17,125 nucleotides of DNA from Thioalkalivibrio nitratireducens (GTDB taxonomy: Bacteria > Pseudomonadota > Gammaproteobacteria > Ectothiorhodospirales > Ectothiorhodospiraceae), in assembly GCA_011390385.1 (NCBI GenBank), contig JAABSN010000067.1, positions 1 through 17,125 of the forward strand, given 5' to 3'. This document shows, piece after piece, positions 10,201 to 15,470 of the stretch. The position numbers and the translations under genes were made by a program. The notes beneath the pieces were generated by a model. It made no database searches, was not told where the DNA came from, and saw only the letters and a list, made by a program, of their open reading frames with translations. How positions within the stretch are numbered: the first letter of the stretch is position 1; each line of letters starts with the position of its first letter.

Positions 10201-13200
10201 GTCGTTCAGGCCCGCGCCCGCAACCGCGATAATCTGCCCAGCCGCAAAACCCTCGTCCAGCCAACTCCCCGCCTGGCCGCTCACGGCGGAGCGACGAAGC
10301 TCCCCCGAACTCTGGATGCTTCCAGACACGTCATTGCCGACAAATTCCACGAGGTCATTGTTGCTCTTCGCCGGCAGTGTGCCGACGGTGAGCGCCAAGG
10401 GCCTGTAAAAATAAAGCGCGAAGCTGACACCGGTCCTGACGTTATCGCCCGCTAAAGCAACTACCTTCCTGCCCTTCAGTTCCAGGGTTTTCCCGTCGTC
10501 GTAGATATCGCCGATCTCGTAGACGCCATCAAAGCCGTCGCTGCCCGTGATACGCAGGTAACGAGTACCAAAGTCCGCGGTTCTCTGGTCGAGGAATCCA
10601 TCGCTCCAGAAACTCCCCTGAACGCGCGTGATCGCTCCGGTCACGCCAATGCTGTTCTGAGCCGCCGGTAAAAATGTCAATTCATCAGCGACCGCACCAA
10701 TGGGCTTCAGTACGCCAAATGCGCGCAGGTTCTGGGAACTGGCGTAATAGCTGCCGTCAGAGCTCTGGACGATGGCGCCGTCGCCACCCCTGATCGAACC
10801 CCAATCCAGGCCGTCGGCGCCGCCCTGCAATGCCACGCCATTGTCCTGCGCGCCCGCGACCAGCGTCCGCTTGACCGGGTCCCAGGCCACCGAGTAAAGC
10901 TCGGCGAGATTAAGATCCCCCAAGGGAGCTCCCCAGGACCGAGTCGTCGGGTCGCGCGGGGAATTCAACTGGTAGAGGCCGCCGTCATCGACCTGGAGGA
11001 TCACGAACTCCAATTCATTGATATCCGGTGTCGCGGGATCATCCGGTACCGTGGCGTAGACCACCATGTCCCGCGAGTCGGCGTGCGGCGCCGTGCCATT
11101 GGCGCCCGTGCCGACCAACACGCCCCAGCCGTTTTCGTCTCCTACTACCAGTCGCCCGGAGAACGAGGTGAGTTGCGAGGTCAGAGCGCCGGACACCTCT
11201 GTAAGCGGCTCGCGGTCGCCACCGACGTACACGGAACGCCAGTCAACGGGGTCCGGCAACATCGATGCATGCAGCCTTCCTTGCCCCCCGGCATGTACCG
11301 GGAAAAGGATGGTCCGCTCGGTGTCCGATGAATCGTTGATCTTCTCCGTCGTTCCAGGCGTGCCCAGGTCTACCCAAGTGGCCCCGAAGTCCGCGCTGCG
11401 CACCATCCAGGTAAGGCGGTACTCGCCGTTCGGGTTATAGACCAGGCTGTTGGCGCCATAATCATTTTTCAATGGTGCCTTCAGGTAGAGCAGGCCCTGG
11501 GCCTGGTCGATCCAGTCAATCTCGAGTCCGGTATCGAACGGCCTTGCGCTTAGCCTTGCATTGTCTTCCGCTGTGGTGGTTTCGTCCGCCGTAAGGGCTT
11601 TCGTGCTGTCCAGGAATAAGATCGTCCCGTCTGCACTGACCGACCCCACGACGTATCCATCGCCGGCATTCTGTGTGCCGCCCCCGATTTGCACTGTCAG
11701 GCCGGCGACAAAGCCATCCTTGGTCCACGAACCCTCGGTCCGTGTGATGGAGTTGTCACTGGTGTCAAAAATCAGCGGGAATCGTGCCGGCGAAGAGGCG
11801 CGGATCAGGACCAAGTCGTCGCCCGGCAGGAAGCGCTCGACACCAAAGACTGAAATCACGGAGTCTCCCGCAGACGCCGCTGCGTCAAGTGTCGACGCTG
11901 CGGTCGTCACAAGCGCGACAAACACGGGATGATTGCCGGCATTTGCGCCTGTGCCGTCAACTTTCGCATCACTGACCGAGACAAGAATGCGATCGACACT
12001 CGAAGCGGCCCGTCCGCTGCCCGCCCAGTCCGGGGTCGTCTGGCCATTGAGATCGTAAACGAGTGACCAGGACGCCCCATTGTCGGAACTGGCAAAGACC
12101 CCGACCTCCGGCATGCCGGCGTAGACGATGCCCGCCTCCCGATCCACGGCCAGGCTGCTCACGGGGCCCGCCGGAATTCCGGTGGCAATCTCTTGCACCG
12201 GAGAGAAACTTGCCCCGTTGTCGGTACTGATCAAGAGCGCACCGCCAAACTTGATGTCTCTGCGGTCCAGCTCGTCCCGCAGATCGTAGGTGCCGACGAA
12301 GATCGCGCCACCGAACACGGCGAGATCGAAAACGGAACTGCCGACGATGTCAGGGTCATCGAGGACCGTCCAGGTATCACCGCCATCATCCGTGCGCAGG
12401 AGACCGTAGCCAGGCCCGCTCATGAAGGAACTGCTGACTTTACCCGTGCCGACGTAGAACGTGTCGCCGCTCGGGTCCGCGTCGAGATCGAATGCGATGG
12501 CGGTATAGCCGGTGGTCGGGAACTGGGTGGTCAGCGGCTCCCAATGAATCCGTTCGGCCGGGTCCTCGCTGTCCACCAGGCCATTTTGTGCCGGGTCGCT
12601 GTCTTCGCCATCGCCCGCATCGACGGTGTATTCCGTGGTGCGCCACAAGCCGCCACCCACCGTGCCAAGGTAGACGATGCTGCTGTCTACCGGATGGACC
12701 GCCACTGTGTGGATGGCGCCGGCGACGGGCCGTCCGGCAATATCCACGACACTGTCGACACCCTGCACGACTCCGGGGCCTTCGTTGACCCAGTCGGCCA
12801 CGCCCACCAGGACGGGACCGGAGAAGCCCGTACTGTCCGTGGTGCTGCCGTTGAGTTGGGCCGCTTCGAATCCGCTCAACGCGAAGAAACGGCCATCGAC
12901 CAGCGCCTGGCTATCCGTGATCTCGATCGCCCCATCGCTGAAAGCAGCGATCACGTCCGACCCGGCGCCACCATTTACGATAATCGCGCCGCCGAAAATG
13001 GGCACTTGTTCGATCCACACTTCGTCAGCGCCGTCGCCCGCATCGATCGTGATCGATCCCGAGGCCGACGGCGGCGCAAAACTGATGCTCTCGAAAGTGC
13101 GTTTGAGACTCTCGATCAGGACACGAGTCCCGTCGGACGGATCAACGGTCAGCCGAATCCAGTCGTCCGAACCGGCGGGCGCATTGAAGGTCCTGTTCTC

Positions 13201-15330
13201 GATGGCATTCTCGTCGCGGATGGGCTCGAGGCCACCGAATCGCACTGACTTGTTGCCATAGTCGAGCACCCCGGAAAACGGTCCCGTCGCGGTGTAGGCC
13301 ATATCGGGCCCGGTAGCGAAGCCAGAGCGCAGCACCAGTGTGTCGTACCCGCCGGCATTCCCGTCCAGCGTGCCAGTCAGCTCGCCGCCACTCGCGAGGA
13401 CGAAGGTGTCGTCGTTACCCACGCCGCCAGTCAGGTTCTCGATCCCGTAAAATCCGACAGTCCAGCCCGCTGAGTCCACCGAACCGCTGTTGCGAGCGTC
13501 GATTGTCCAGAGGGCAGCCGCGGTGCCGAACACCCGCAGCTCGTCCCCATCCGAATCGCTGTCGTCCTGTACCAGGATCGGGAATGCAGCGACCAGGCTG
13601 AGCTCTATGCCGACCACATCGTCGGAGCCGCTGCCTCGGATCAGGACGCCATCGAGATCGACGAGCGCGACACGGTAGGTGGAATCGATACCGCCGTCTG
13701 GACCGAGGCGTTGCACCAGAAGATGCTCCTGGCCATCGATGCTTCGTATTGCCAGTTGGAGGCGTGTCTTTTCTTCCGCTTGCACGATCAGTACGGAAGC
13801 GCCGTGAGTTGAGACCAGTTCCTGCGACCCCGAAATGGGGCTGCTCATGGTGGCGCGGGCCCACGCCTGAAGATCCTCGAAATCCCCGATCGGAAGAAAT
13901 TCTCCCGCGGGTAACACCCGCTGGCCCGGGTCAAGCTGGTCCGACATTGTGGCCTTTTCGGCATCGTGGCCGAGCCCCAGCACGTGTCCGATTTCGTGGA
14001 CCAGCACGCTCAGAAGGTCGATCCGGCCAAATGCGTCGCTGCCAGCCTCGGCGACCAGGCGCTCGCCGTCGAGCGCGATTGCGAACTCGGAAGACTCCCA
14101 CGGTGAAGCGTCGACGAACCAGCCGTGGCCCGCCCCCGTTATGTCCAGGTAAACGATACCGTCGGCGGCTTCGCCCAGGATGCCGTCGGGAAGATCCGTA
14201 ATTTGGAGAGTGATGCCCTCGAGGCGGTCGGAAAGACCGTGGGTTTCCGCATAGGCGGACCAGAGTCGAAGGGCTTCGTCGAAGGGGGTATCGAGTTGCT
14301 CGAAAGTAAGCGGCGTGATCTCACCAGCATCTGCCGCATCGCCAAAAACGACCAGGTGGTCGCCGAGGGTGTTGTCACTCGGCGGCGCTCGCGGCTGGGC
14401 GTCCGACGCGCTGGGAATGGGATTGGAGAACTGTGCTTCAGACAGGTAAACGGGCATGCCTCGGGCGGAAACAACAGACGAATAGTCGCCGTACCGACCC
14501 GCGTCAGTCACCCCTGAAAAATGAATTGCTGAGAGATCAGTCACTTCAGGAGGCGCCTGTCCCAGTGACTCGTCGTTGATCTCTTCGGCAAGCGGAATTT
14601 GGCTTTCGCTCGCAAGCGACAGATTGATCCTCGGCGGGCCTGCCACAGCCCCACTGCGAAGCCCTTGCTTGCGCAACTCCTGGCGGGCCGTTCGGCTGTT
14701 TTCCGCATAGGCAGTCGCGCTCGCCGCAAACGCCAGGAACTGGTCGTCAGTCGAGGCGTCCGTGCTGCTTTCAGCCTGTGACCGCGACTCGATCTCGTGG
14801 AGGGTCCAGGCATACTCGCTGACCGCGCTGGAAGGCTCGCGCGTTTCGTCAGCAGCCGCCGATGACAATATCTTCTCAGCCGCTTCCCCCGTCAGCAACT
14901 CTCCGGCGGACTCGGTGGAAGCGAACTGATCGTCGCGATTCTCCGCCGCGCCGGCGCCATTGGATGCGGCCGCTTCAGCCAAAGTCGATTCGATCTCCAG
15001 CGCTGCTTCGGCATCTTCCGGCTGCGCCGATTCGAGCCATTCGGATGGCCAGGCGAAGGCCGCTTCCGTGGTGTCCGCCTGCACGTCCCCCTGGGCTGAC
15101 TGTCCGTTTATGAGGGAATGGAGCGCGGTGTCGATCTGCTCGACGATGGCGGCGGCCTGCTGGGAATCGTCCTCGGCGATGGCCGCCATGCGAGCAAGCT
15201 CGGCCATGACCGGGTCGCCGGAAAGCAGGATTCGGGGTTCGAGGGATTCGAGATTGAAGCGCGGGTCGCTCCCCGCGGATTCTTCCGCCGGGAAGTCAAA
15301 GTCATCGCGGGTCTGGGGATCAGGAAACAC
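1..15330 (-). CDS. Giant LEPR-XLL / zincin-like / BNR-propeller / RTX secreted protein (3' end outside window)
   Basis: One frame (codons start at positions divisible by 3) stays open from 15387 to the left edge. I checked it at both ends and at several interior points; every recognisable domain falls in it. From the GTG at 15330 it gives 5110 residues without a stop. Order: LEPRILLS at residues 30-37; acidic Ala/Ser/Glu-rich segment to about 335; zincin-like domain about 337-480 with HEIGHVLGLGH at 445-455; beta-rich RTX-like linkers to about 840; BNR/Asp-box propeller about 841-2015; array of ~300-residue modules about 2300-4250; conserved domain with EF-hand at 4555-4566; RTX nonapeptides from about 4709 onward. 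The likely role is a type I-exported, Ca2+-binding surface or extracellular adhesin or enzyme; this is inferred from family architecture. GTG 15330 is the only standard start codon in frame upstream of LEPR, but its ribosome-binding site is weak, and a strong one serves an out-of-frame ATG at 15391. The true N-terminus is therefore uncertain. Confidence 0.93.
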   Translation of the reverse strand, partial: MFPDPQTRDDFDFPAEESAGSDPRFNLESLEPRILLSGDPVMAELARMAAIAEDDSQQAAAIVEQIDTALHSLINGQSAQGDVQADTTEAAFAWPSEWLESAQPEDAEAALEIESTLAEAAASNGAGAAENRDDQFASTESAGELLTGEAAEKILSSAAADETREPSSAVSEYAWTLHEIESRSQAESSTDASTDDQFLAFAASATAYAENSRTARQELRKQGLRSGAVAGPPRINLSLASESQIPLAEEINDESLGQAPPEVTDLSAIHFSGVTDAGRYGDYSSVVSARGMPVYLSEAQFSNPIPSASDAQPRAPPSDNTLGDHLVVFGDAADAGEITPLTFEQLDTPFDEALRLWSAYAETHGLSDRLEGITLQITDLPDGILGEAADGIVYLDITGAGHGWFVDASPWESSEFAIALDGERLVAEAGSDAFGRIDLLSVLVHEIGHVLGLGHDAEKATMSDQLDPGQRVLPAGEFLPIGDFEDLQAWARATMSSPISGSQELVSTHGASVLIVQAEEKTRLQLAIRSIDGQEHLLVQRLGPDGGIDSTYRVALVDLDGVLIRGSGSDDVVGIELSLVAAFPILVQDDSDSDGDELRVFGTAAALWTIDARNSGSVDSAGWTVGFYGIENLTGGVGNDDTFVLASGGELTGTLDGNAGGYDTLVLRSGFATGPDMAYTATGPFSGVLDYGNKSVRFGGLEPIRDENAIENRTFNAPAGSDDWIRLTVDPSDGTRVLIESLKRTFESISFAPPSASGSITIDAGDGADEVWIEQVPIFGGAIIVNGGAGSDVIAAFSDGAIEITDSQALVDGRFFALSGFEAAQLNGSTTDSTGFSGPVLVGVADWVNEGPGVVQGVDSVVDIAGRPVAGAIHTVAVHPVDSSIVYLGTVGGGLWRTTEYTVDAGDGEDSDPAQNGLVDSEDPAERIHWEPLTTQFPTTGYTAIAFDLDADPSGDTFYVGTGKVSSSFMSGPGYGLLRTDDGGDTWTVLDDPDIVGSSVFDLAVFGGAIFVGTYDLRDELDRRDIKFGGALLISTDNGASFSPVQEIATGIPAGPVSSLAVDREAGIVYAGMPEVGVFASSDNGASWSLVYDLNGQTTPDWAGSGRAASSVDRILVSVSDAKVDGTGANAGNHPVFVALVTTAASTLDAAASAGDSVISVFGVERFLPGDDLVLIRASSPARFPLIFDTSDNSITRTEGSWTKDGFVAGLTVQIGGGTQNAGDGYVVGSVSADGTILFLDSTKALTADETTTAEDNARLSARPFDTGLEIDWIDQAQGLLYLKAPLKNDYGANSLVYNPNGEYRLTWMVRSADFGATWVDLGTPGTTEKINDSSDTERTILFPVHAGGQGRLHASMLPDPVDWRSVYVGGDREPLTEVSGALTSQLTSFSGRLVVGDENGWGVLVGTGANGTAPHADSRDMVVYATVPDDPATPDINELEFVILQVDDGGLYQLNSPRDPTTRSWGAPLGDLNLAELYSVAWDPVKRTLVAGAQDNGVALQGGADGLDWGSIRGGDGAIVQSSDGSYYASSQNLRAFGVLKPIGAVADELTFLPAAQNSIGVTGAITRVQGSFWSDGFLDQRTADFGTRYLRITGSDGFDGVYEIGDIYDDGKTLELKGRKVVALAGDNVRTGVSFALYFYRPLALTVGTLPAKSNNDLVEFVGNDVSGSIQSSGELRRSAVSGQAGSWLDEGFAAGQIIAVAGAGLNDGLYEVTGVSAMALTVTFDPNLDTGPNRFVDLGGPVANVGVRVVNVESENLKSKLPNLATGTFAQRFVQPYVLNSVEPGWLLVGASNHLVESFDDGITARLLSGTIDSGTLNVVDTLRFGTITGMVYGGQDPSAGPVPGVAWIASDGGKDGVTLWVRGSVDGPFVPVAASEKLPSIRDITVDPRNWQHIYILDTKGGVWFSDSAASDPAATGTGVFVELTGNLLGLAGADDLQTIEVVPYGNATTAPAVLVGGAGGVYRVIGNSPGGTWTEFGERLPEVLVTDLDYSVEDDVLVAATLGRGAWSMPNASLVAGNSPRLLLQGTADDDGFDLGRDGARPWLLNVSAYPLVDGAPATPDLRVLATALEGIVVSGGDGNDTLNVDDSTGPIAVTGALGFSGGAGNDTLNFAGPDPANAYDYLYSDGVTDLADGDNYYDVSARSPFGVTVDQRFGWDTVEVISLDGTIVPSMDALGAGLQTFAEVLSNGVLGRALASEVFAGLALQSLDGALNNAITSAPRLKDQSLFNVTGINPDGTAQLDNRGTLIGRLFGEGANGFDLADIGELGSITTLAELETALSALGATVVRDETTDRDGDGTPDWFLDVQLTRDLTGFLDLSASGGPGIELDGLLGIDFTVVLNLEFGLDSSGFFIVSSGGVPELAVTDMVISEGVSAFGRIGFLGVELLDAALILDPDVEVSFDISDPGSKATDDLIRVPELLADEFSGAVAADVVNDPGDGEPDVILAGIFGVEAIVPGIEQGIALAESGIRLSWDDLAQPQAFTATATVAAGPDGQAMLDFLEYNSDELIAALTQLRDQLAVFDSELPFLAETLGNLLDLITRFQEDVLDPLNSPSSGSVSIPTIQELAAELASALGISLEELGLAYDPATKELTFNVHLEDELLDTVQDIRYGVDVSDGVSGLVVDTLATASITGAFDFTIGVDFDNVLAGDPALDSLFIRDPVATGVLDLDINNFNAAARFGFLGIQVVDGSATAAPTFTVTLEDPATNGVDGRIDLRELTDAVAAATDLSTTSVDGPAEFFLPIAVPFLGVAADPNETDENGDPNPAYTGIRVIMDDIDDPDTWRVEPDPLPPKLTDLPNFTNMSAAGIVSMLARFRDGLNDLVSGEPFDATQIPFAGPVIGDVVDLADAVGDALLFDDGVNEAQDDATYLAVDLNQTLIDAGLDGRIRAEAKGSRLQLIVTDAAITNVIFSGVSGAYGQLGFQNFQQATSESDTFGLRLTAAGDAPEDGQLSGSASFILYVYTVDQPTENVLVELTTTSDNVGIGDDVVKLVDADNNPTFSTTQEFVLRLAEALGLDPALIGADYDPVTQLLTYSVNAGNEPLAGIELPVDFNFELGSIASVESESSIRLDASAGFDFTLGVDLSPTGLSDLVDSSTPLDTIYQAGPDEPPLIKVDQAFSTRPIYGRLSQDLSFQLSINGGSGVEVNLTAAQTADNFAVADIVADLNAALAAAGLDTQLVADADSLQLLLVATDPSITSLVITSEGGQPALSALGFYNNGEASVEAGQLVLRAGVSLASRFGALSGDASFDITLDSTPVTVTLSVPDQPYRDVLQLASDLNTAIARALENAGVFDPGAGEASPIETTVSNGLLVLTRVGSTTPFQVGGANATAEQQLGFPSVTTSSDSIDMRLYTSDGNSFDVTLDGALTLGEVITAIATASGGAVSAAINESGTGLVLTDNTFEVDDDGVPLPGQERFRVEPANGSRAAIRLGLLRADAETPSERTGSVEGGELGGVPPEDRVFFENVSVNADLSLTTPDGLNAAAAFGFVGVEFSGGGNLDLGLDFSLQEPSTVSSPDGRLLVSELIDGLTGDPASLVSVPNLTANGQFDFDLAIEPAIPELTEGLAPSIGIEIVGAGDPFGTAPTVSVAGLGEYDVGDPATSDIRVSFSDLGDLGLFANPGFSFSNILDALIAVADFLRQFEGAGFLDQPLPLINLSIQDLLGYADRLDSIVQEAQANPSGSLQFLEAKLKEAFGLAPDSDVIGLSVVGDDNGTPADPTDDTDLLRLDLGLSRAFSEALNLDFNIDENLGNLVASAGLAATGQVDFDLDFGVDLNDPANVYLFDTTGLGGSLSAAGDNLTFRAALAGFGLTIRGSDAHPSNASFDATFTAGLDPGLFTDGRTLIGNVDFGADVDSDLTLQAAANLPVYFPTDTRYLGDITLATVDGTADPLDVTVSAPDLGSLLSFEDYSLLDNILLAIDGIDAFLQVLQQALDAQWLQLKLPLIGNELGQAANFIEDLRTDFVAPLREAVETSVNPDRNLISTLIFEFLGPDGANLLLAADGSPATSVSDIKLTTNIDDPNVAPEDQFIEWDVRLGASVLDTGADIDLDLGLPGLGLETEGQVDLTLDWSWNFGFGLNREDVFYLDVGDALDGDTNELNISLAASVGGTLVGRLGFLQLTIQDQDVEPNDPGTTELNANLLVSLENTADGSPRIGFAELGALGVNIGLIADASAELGLVLALDSELVGGSGNFPSIETEFYLSWAYDSMATTGTALNDTIQQGLQLVEFRDIRLDLGEFLERMIFPILEDVYEITEPLQPVIDVLLTPIPVLSDLGPPVTLLDLAAALGNVDAGFIESVANIITLINEIAALADDPDDVDVVFGDLTVFELNDPTTSGFALWDEEFNFAALSESEFVNDFIAQTEAFLNYDFDGALASADPNTNPAETGAVTTFSAGVEPSEGFEFPIFDDPGQIFGLVLGRPVDLVKFDMPRFFLDFKYQNFIPVLGPLGVSIIGRIGANIDFHAIGFDTYGLQRFAERDFINPALIFDGLYFDDFVDGVDAPEVTLSGSLTATAELNLGIARGGAEGGIFLDALFDLFDPNGDTKVRPSEIIGIIDTELRFNDKINNVIAALPFLFDITLIGTARLFAFYEINLLLDTIRQEIEITPPLELFRVDLTPERTPRLASELEGGVLQLNMGMFADDRINGDLTDIAEDFYVRQAGQGQVEIWAPGLGVPESEAQRYDVGARIIARGGDGDDIIDLSLVTQDGIAFDLEGGEGNDVILAGTGNGGARIDGGVGDDSITGSGGDDRLFGGTGSDIVEGAGGNDVIFGDNGDISQDVYRTLPDPLPGNDVIRGGDGDDIILGGSGDDYIEGGAGADLIVGDSGRVRLAGGVVTEVRDTGLPLLPGADTILGQDGDDLIYGGPGDDRVDSGAGDDTVYGETGFDTIFGGGGADLLAGGSEGDIIYGHRDGTAPAWADVSDATADGADLIIGGSGNDFIRAGDGDDLVRGGTGADDIGGGEGDDRLFGESDPDRIEGNGGNDEIIGGAGSDTLLGNDGLDVIHGNAGDDTIYGGAGADSLFGERGNDVIFAGAGNDRALGGDGDDQISGGAGEDFLSGGDGNDTIDGGDDSDTIYGDAGEDNLAGGAGDDFI
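1300..2060 (-). other. Conserved pre-RTX domain
   Basis: A hydrophobic, aromatic-rich segment with FIPVLGPLGVSIIGRIG, FHAIGFDTYGLQRF, LIFDGLYFDDF, APEVTLSGSLTATAELNLGI and GGAEGGIFLDALFDLFDP, then an EF-hand, and a second hydrophobic stretch ahead of the RTX block. I recall the same motif order just before the RTX part of other giant LEPR-XLL-type proteins, so it is probably a conserved domain rather than a linker. Its function is unknown. Confidence 0.5.
1633..1668 (-). other. EF-hand calcium-binding loop
   Basis: DPNGDTKVRPSE at residues 4555-4566 has D1, N3, D5, hydrophobic V8 and E12. It is flanked by a hydrophobic helix (IFLDALFDLF) and a following helix (IIGIIDTEL). The spacing is canonical, so Ca2+ binding is likely. 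Confidence 0.75.
5020..6705 (-). repeat. Second repeat family inserted in the module array (flagellar IN-motif-like)
   Basis: Related units show G-x-LS-x-x-x-SF (DGQLSGSASF about 6459; YGRLSQDLSF 5928; FGALSGDASF 5580), then a helix with DLNxAL/I, then an LxL-V/T strand, closing on LGF (GQLGFQ about 6543; SALGFY 5661; QQLGFP 5292). The last unit has TLGEVITAI followed by SGTGLVLTD. The helix-plus-strand pattern resembles the IN motif of flagellar hook-associated proteins (FliD-type), but I cannot confirm homology. The units lie between an FDFTLGVD strand (about 6070) and its expected partner AAFGFVGVEF (4836), so they look inserted into one ~300-residue module. Confidence 0.5.
8412..8436 (-). 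other. DxDxDG calcium-loop candidate
   Basis: The codons read DRDGDGTPD followed by WFLDV, the D-x-D-x-D-G form seen in EF-hand and thrombospondin-3-like loops. It lies just ahead of the first ~300-residue module and probably binds Ca2+. Confidence 0.55.
8960..9110 (-). repeat. Short RTX-like turn pair after the propeller
   Basis: Two Ca2+-binding-type turns, VVSGGDGNDTLNVDD (around 9090) and FSGGAGNDTLNFAGPD (around 9010), lie between the propeller end and the module array. They are far from the main RTX block and probably act as a Ca2+-rigidified joint. Confidence 0.7.
10150..10320 (-). repeat. Inserted small domain, copy 3 (GSW-DGF type)
   Basis: Starts near ELRRSAVSGQAGSWLDEGF, continues with GQIIAVAGAGLNDGLYEV and MALTVTF. 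It has the same motif order as copies 1 and 2, with a slightly longer N-terminal segment. Confidence 0.65.
10477..10632 (-). repeat. Inserted small domain, copy 2 (GSW-DGF type)
   Basis: Starts ITRVQGSFWSDGFLDQ, continues with YLRITGSDGFDGVYEI and GKTLEL. It has the same motif order as copies 1 and 3. Confidence 0.65.
11611..11748 (-). repeat. Inserted small domain, copy 1 (GSW-DGF type)
   Basis: Starts ITRTEGSWTKDGFVAG, continues with TVQIGG and GDGYVVGSVSADG. It follows the pattern I-x-R-x-x-G-S-W/F...D/E-G-F...N/x-D-G-x-Y-x-V/I...L-x-L shared with two later copies inside the same propeller region. Confidence 0.65.
12811..13889 (-). other. Beta-rich linker with RTX-like and 'GLEPI' segments
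   Basis: About 360 residues between the protease and the propeller. It contains GVLIRGSGSDDVVGIEL, YGIENLTGGVGNDDTFVL and a GTLDGNAGGYDTLVL strand, the usual shape of isolated RTX-type beta-roll turns. Next come VRFGGLEPI and INAGDG/NGGAGSDVI-like turns (DAGDGADEVWI, NGGAGSDVIAAF). It probably forms Ca2+-stabilised beta structure. No catalytic motif was seen. Confidence 0.6.
13890..14322 (-). other. Zincin-like metalloprotease domain, giant protein
   Basis: Residues about 337-480. The zinc motif HEIGHVLGLGH is at 13998-13966 (H445, E446, H449, H455), and Met462 in KATM is a candidate Met-turn. Upstream it has DLPD, a strand with VYLDI, and GHGWFVDASPWESSEF, then AEAGSDAFGRIDLLSVLV leading into the zinc helix. 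The layout fits a short metzincin related to matrixins. The same block order occurs at the C-terminus of the neighbouring gene. Proteolysis, possibly self-processing, is inferred from the intact ligands and is not demonstrated. Confidence 0.75.
15220..15243 (-). other. LEPR-XLL N-terminal signature
   Basis: LEPRILLS (residues 30-37 from GTG 15330), preceded by DPRFNLES and followed by GDPV. This matches the LEPR-x-LL motif known near the N-terminus of very large repetitive exported proteins, and it is the strongest anchor for the N-terminal end of this gene. Such motifs usually lie within a few dozen residues of the start, consistent with starts at 15330 or 15391. The motif's molecular role is not known to me. 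Confidence 0.8.
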
Positions 15331-15391
15331 GGTTTCCGGATGCCCAGCCGCGTGGCTGATATTGTGAGCGAATTCTCCCCCGAGAAATCAT
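15320..15391 (-). CDS. Short 23-codon ORF behind a strong RBS; leader peptide or displaced N-terminus of the giant protein
   Basis: ATG at 15391 lies 7 nt after AGGAGG, the best ribosome-binding site near the giant gene. The frame runs 23 codons (begins MISRGRIRSQ, ends GNRVS) and stops at TGA 15322-15320. It is basic, with five Arg and no acidic residue. It overlaps the GTG at 15330 by 11 nt and is in the wrong frame for LEPRILLS: a +1 shift is needed to join them. It could be a translated leader coupled to the giant gene, the genuine N-terminus separated by an indel or sequencing error, or the zero frame of a +1 frameshift. The region open in both frames is 15387-15322. Confidence 0.35.
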   Translation of the reverse strand: MISRGRIRSQYQPRGWASGNRVS

Positions 15392-15398
15392 CCCGACC

Positions 15399-15404
15399 CC
15401 TCCT
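15399..15404 (-). promoter_or_regulatory. Strong Shine-Dalgarno (AGGAGG) for ATG 15391
   Basis: The minus strand reads AAGAGGAGGGG and then, 7 nt after AGGAGG, ATG at 15391. Sequence and spacing are close to ideal. The GTG at 15330 has only a GGAA nearby. This makes 15391 the likely point of ribosome entry even though it is out of frame with the giant ORF. Confidence 0.75.
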
Positions 15405-15441
15405 CTTGGCACGACCGGCACTGGCAAGCAATTTTTTTTGT

Positions 15442-15470
15442 ATTGAGGCTTTACCGGCCCGCGTTGGCAA
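15442..15470 (-). promoter_or_regulatory. Weak sigma-70-like promoter candidate
   Basis: On the minus strand TTGCCA (15470-15465, five of six to the -35 consensus) is followed after 17 nt by CTCAAT (15447-15442, matching only the AAT part of the -10). An A/T-rich block (15545-15481) just upstream could act as an UP-like element. The match is poor and this is only a candidate. Confidence 0.15.

Larger units (their letters stand above)
9286..12810 (-). other. BNR/Asp-box beta-propeller region
   Basis: About 1175 residues. It opens with ADWVNEGP and a blade of the form HTVAVHPVDSSIVYLGTVGGGLWRT, and closes with LVAATLGRGAWSM. Asp-boxes (S/T-x-D-x-G-x-x-W/F) are at RTDDGGDTW (residues 979-987), STDNGASF (1035-1042), SSDNGASW (1081-1088) and SADFGATW (1312-1319), with later degenerate blades such as DPRNWQHIYILDTKGGVWFSD. 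This is the sialidase or sortilin-like propeller fold. No sialidase Arg triad or FRIP motif is evident, so ligand binding or a scaffold role is likelier than glycosidase activity. The length allows two propellers plus the three small inserted domains. Confidence 0.75.

Noticed and set aside
15397..15420. Sigma-54-like TGGCACG on the plus strand
   Set aside because: The -12 GC is not at the right distance, and it points away from any gene.
15432..15439. A8 tract as a phase-variation switch
   Set aside because: It lies upstream of the in-frame stop at 15390-15388, so changing its length cannot join it to the giant frame; an effect on promoter spacing is possible but unsupported.
15108..15470. 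120-codon minus-strand frame from TTG 15470, reading through the A8 tract and past the LEPR region
   Set aside because: It is in the third frame, out of phase with LEPRILLS; the part after 15330 is antiphase translation of the giant gene. I kept it only as a reminder that an indel could involve this frame.
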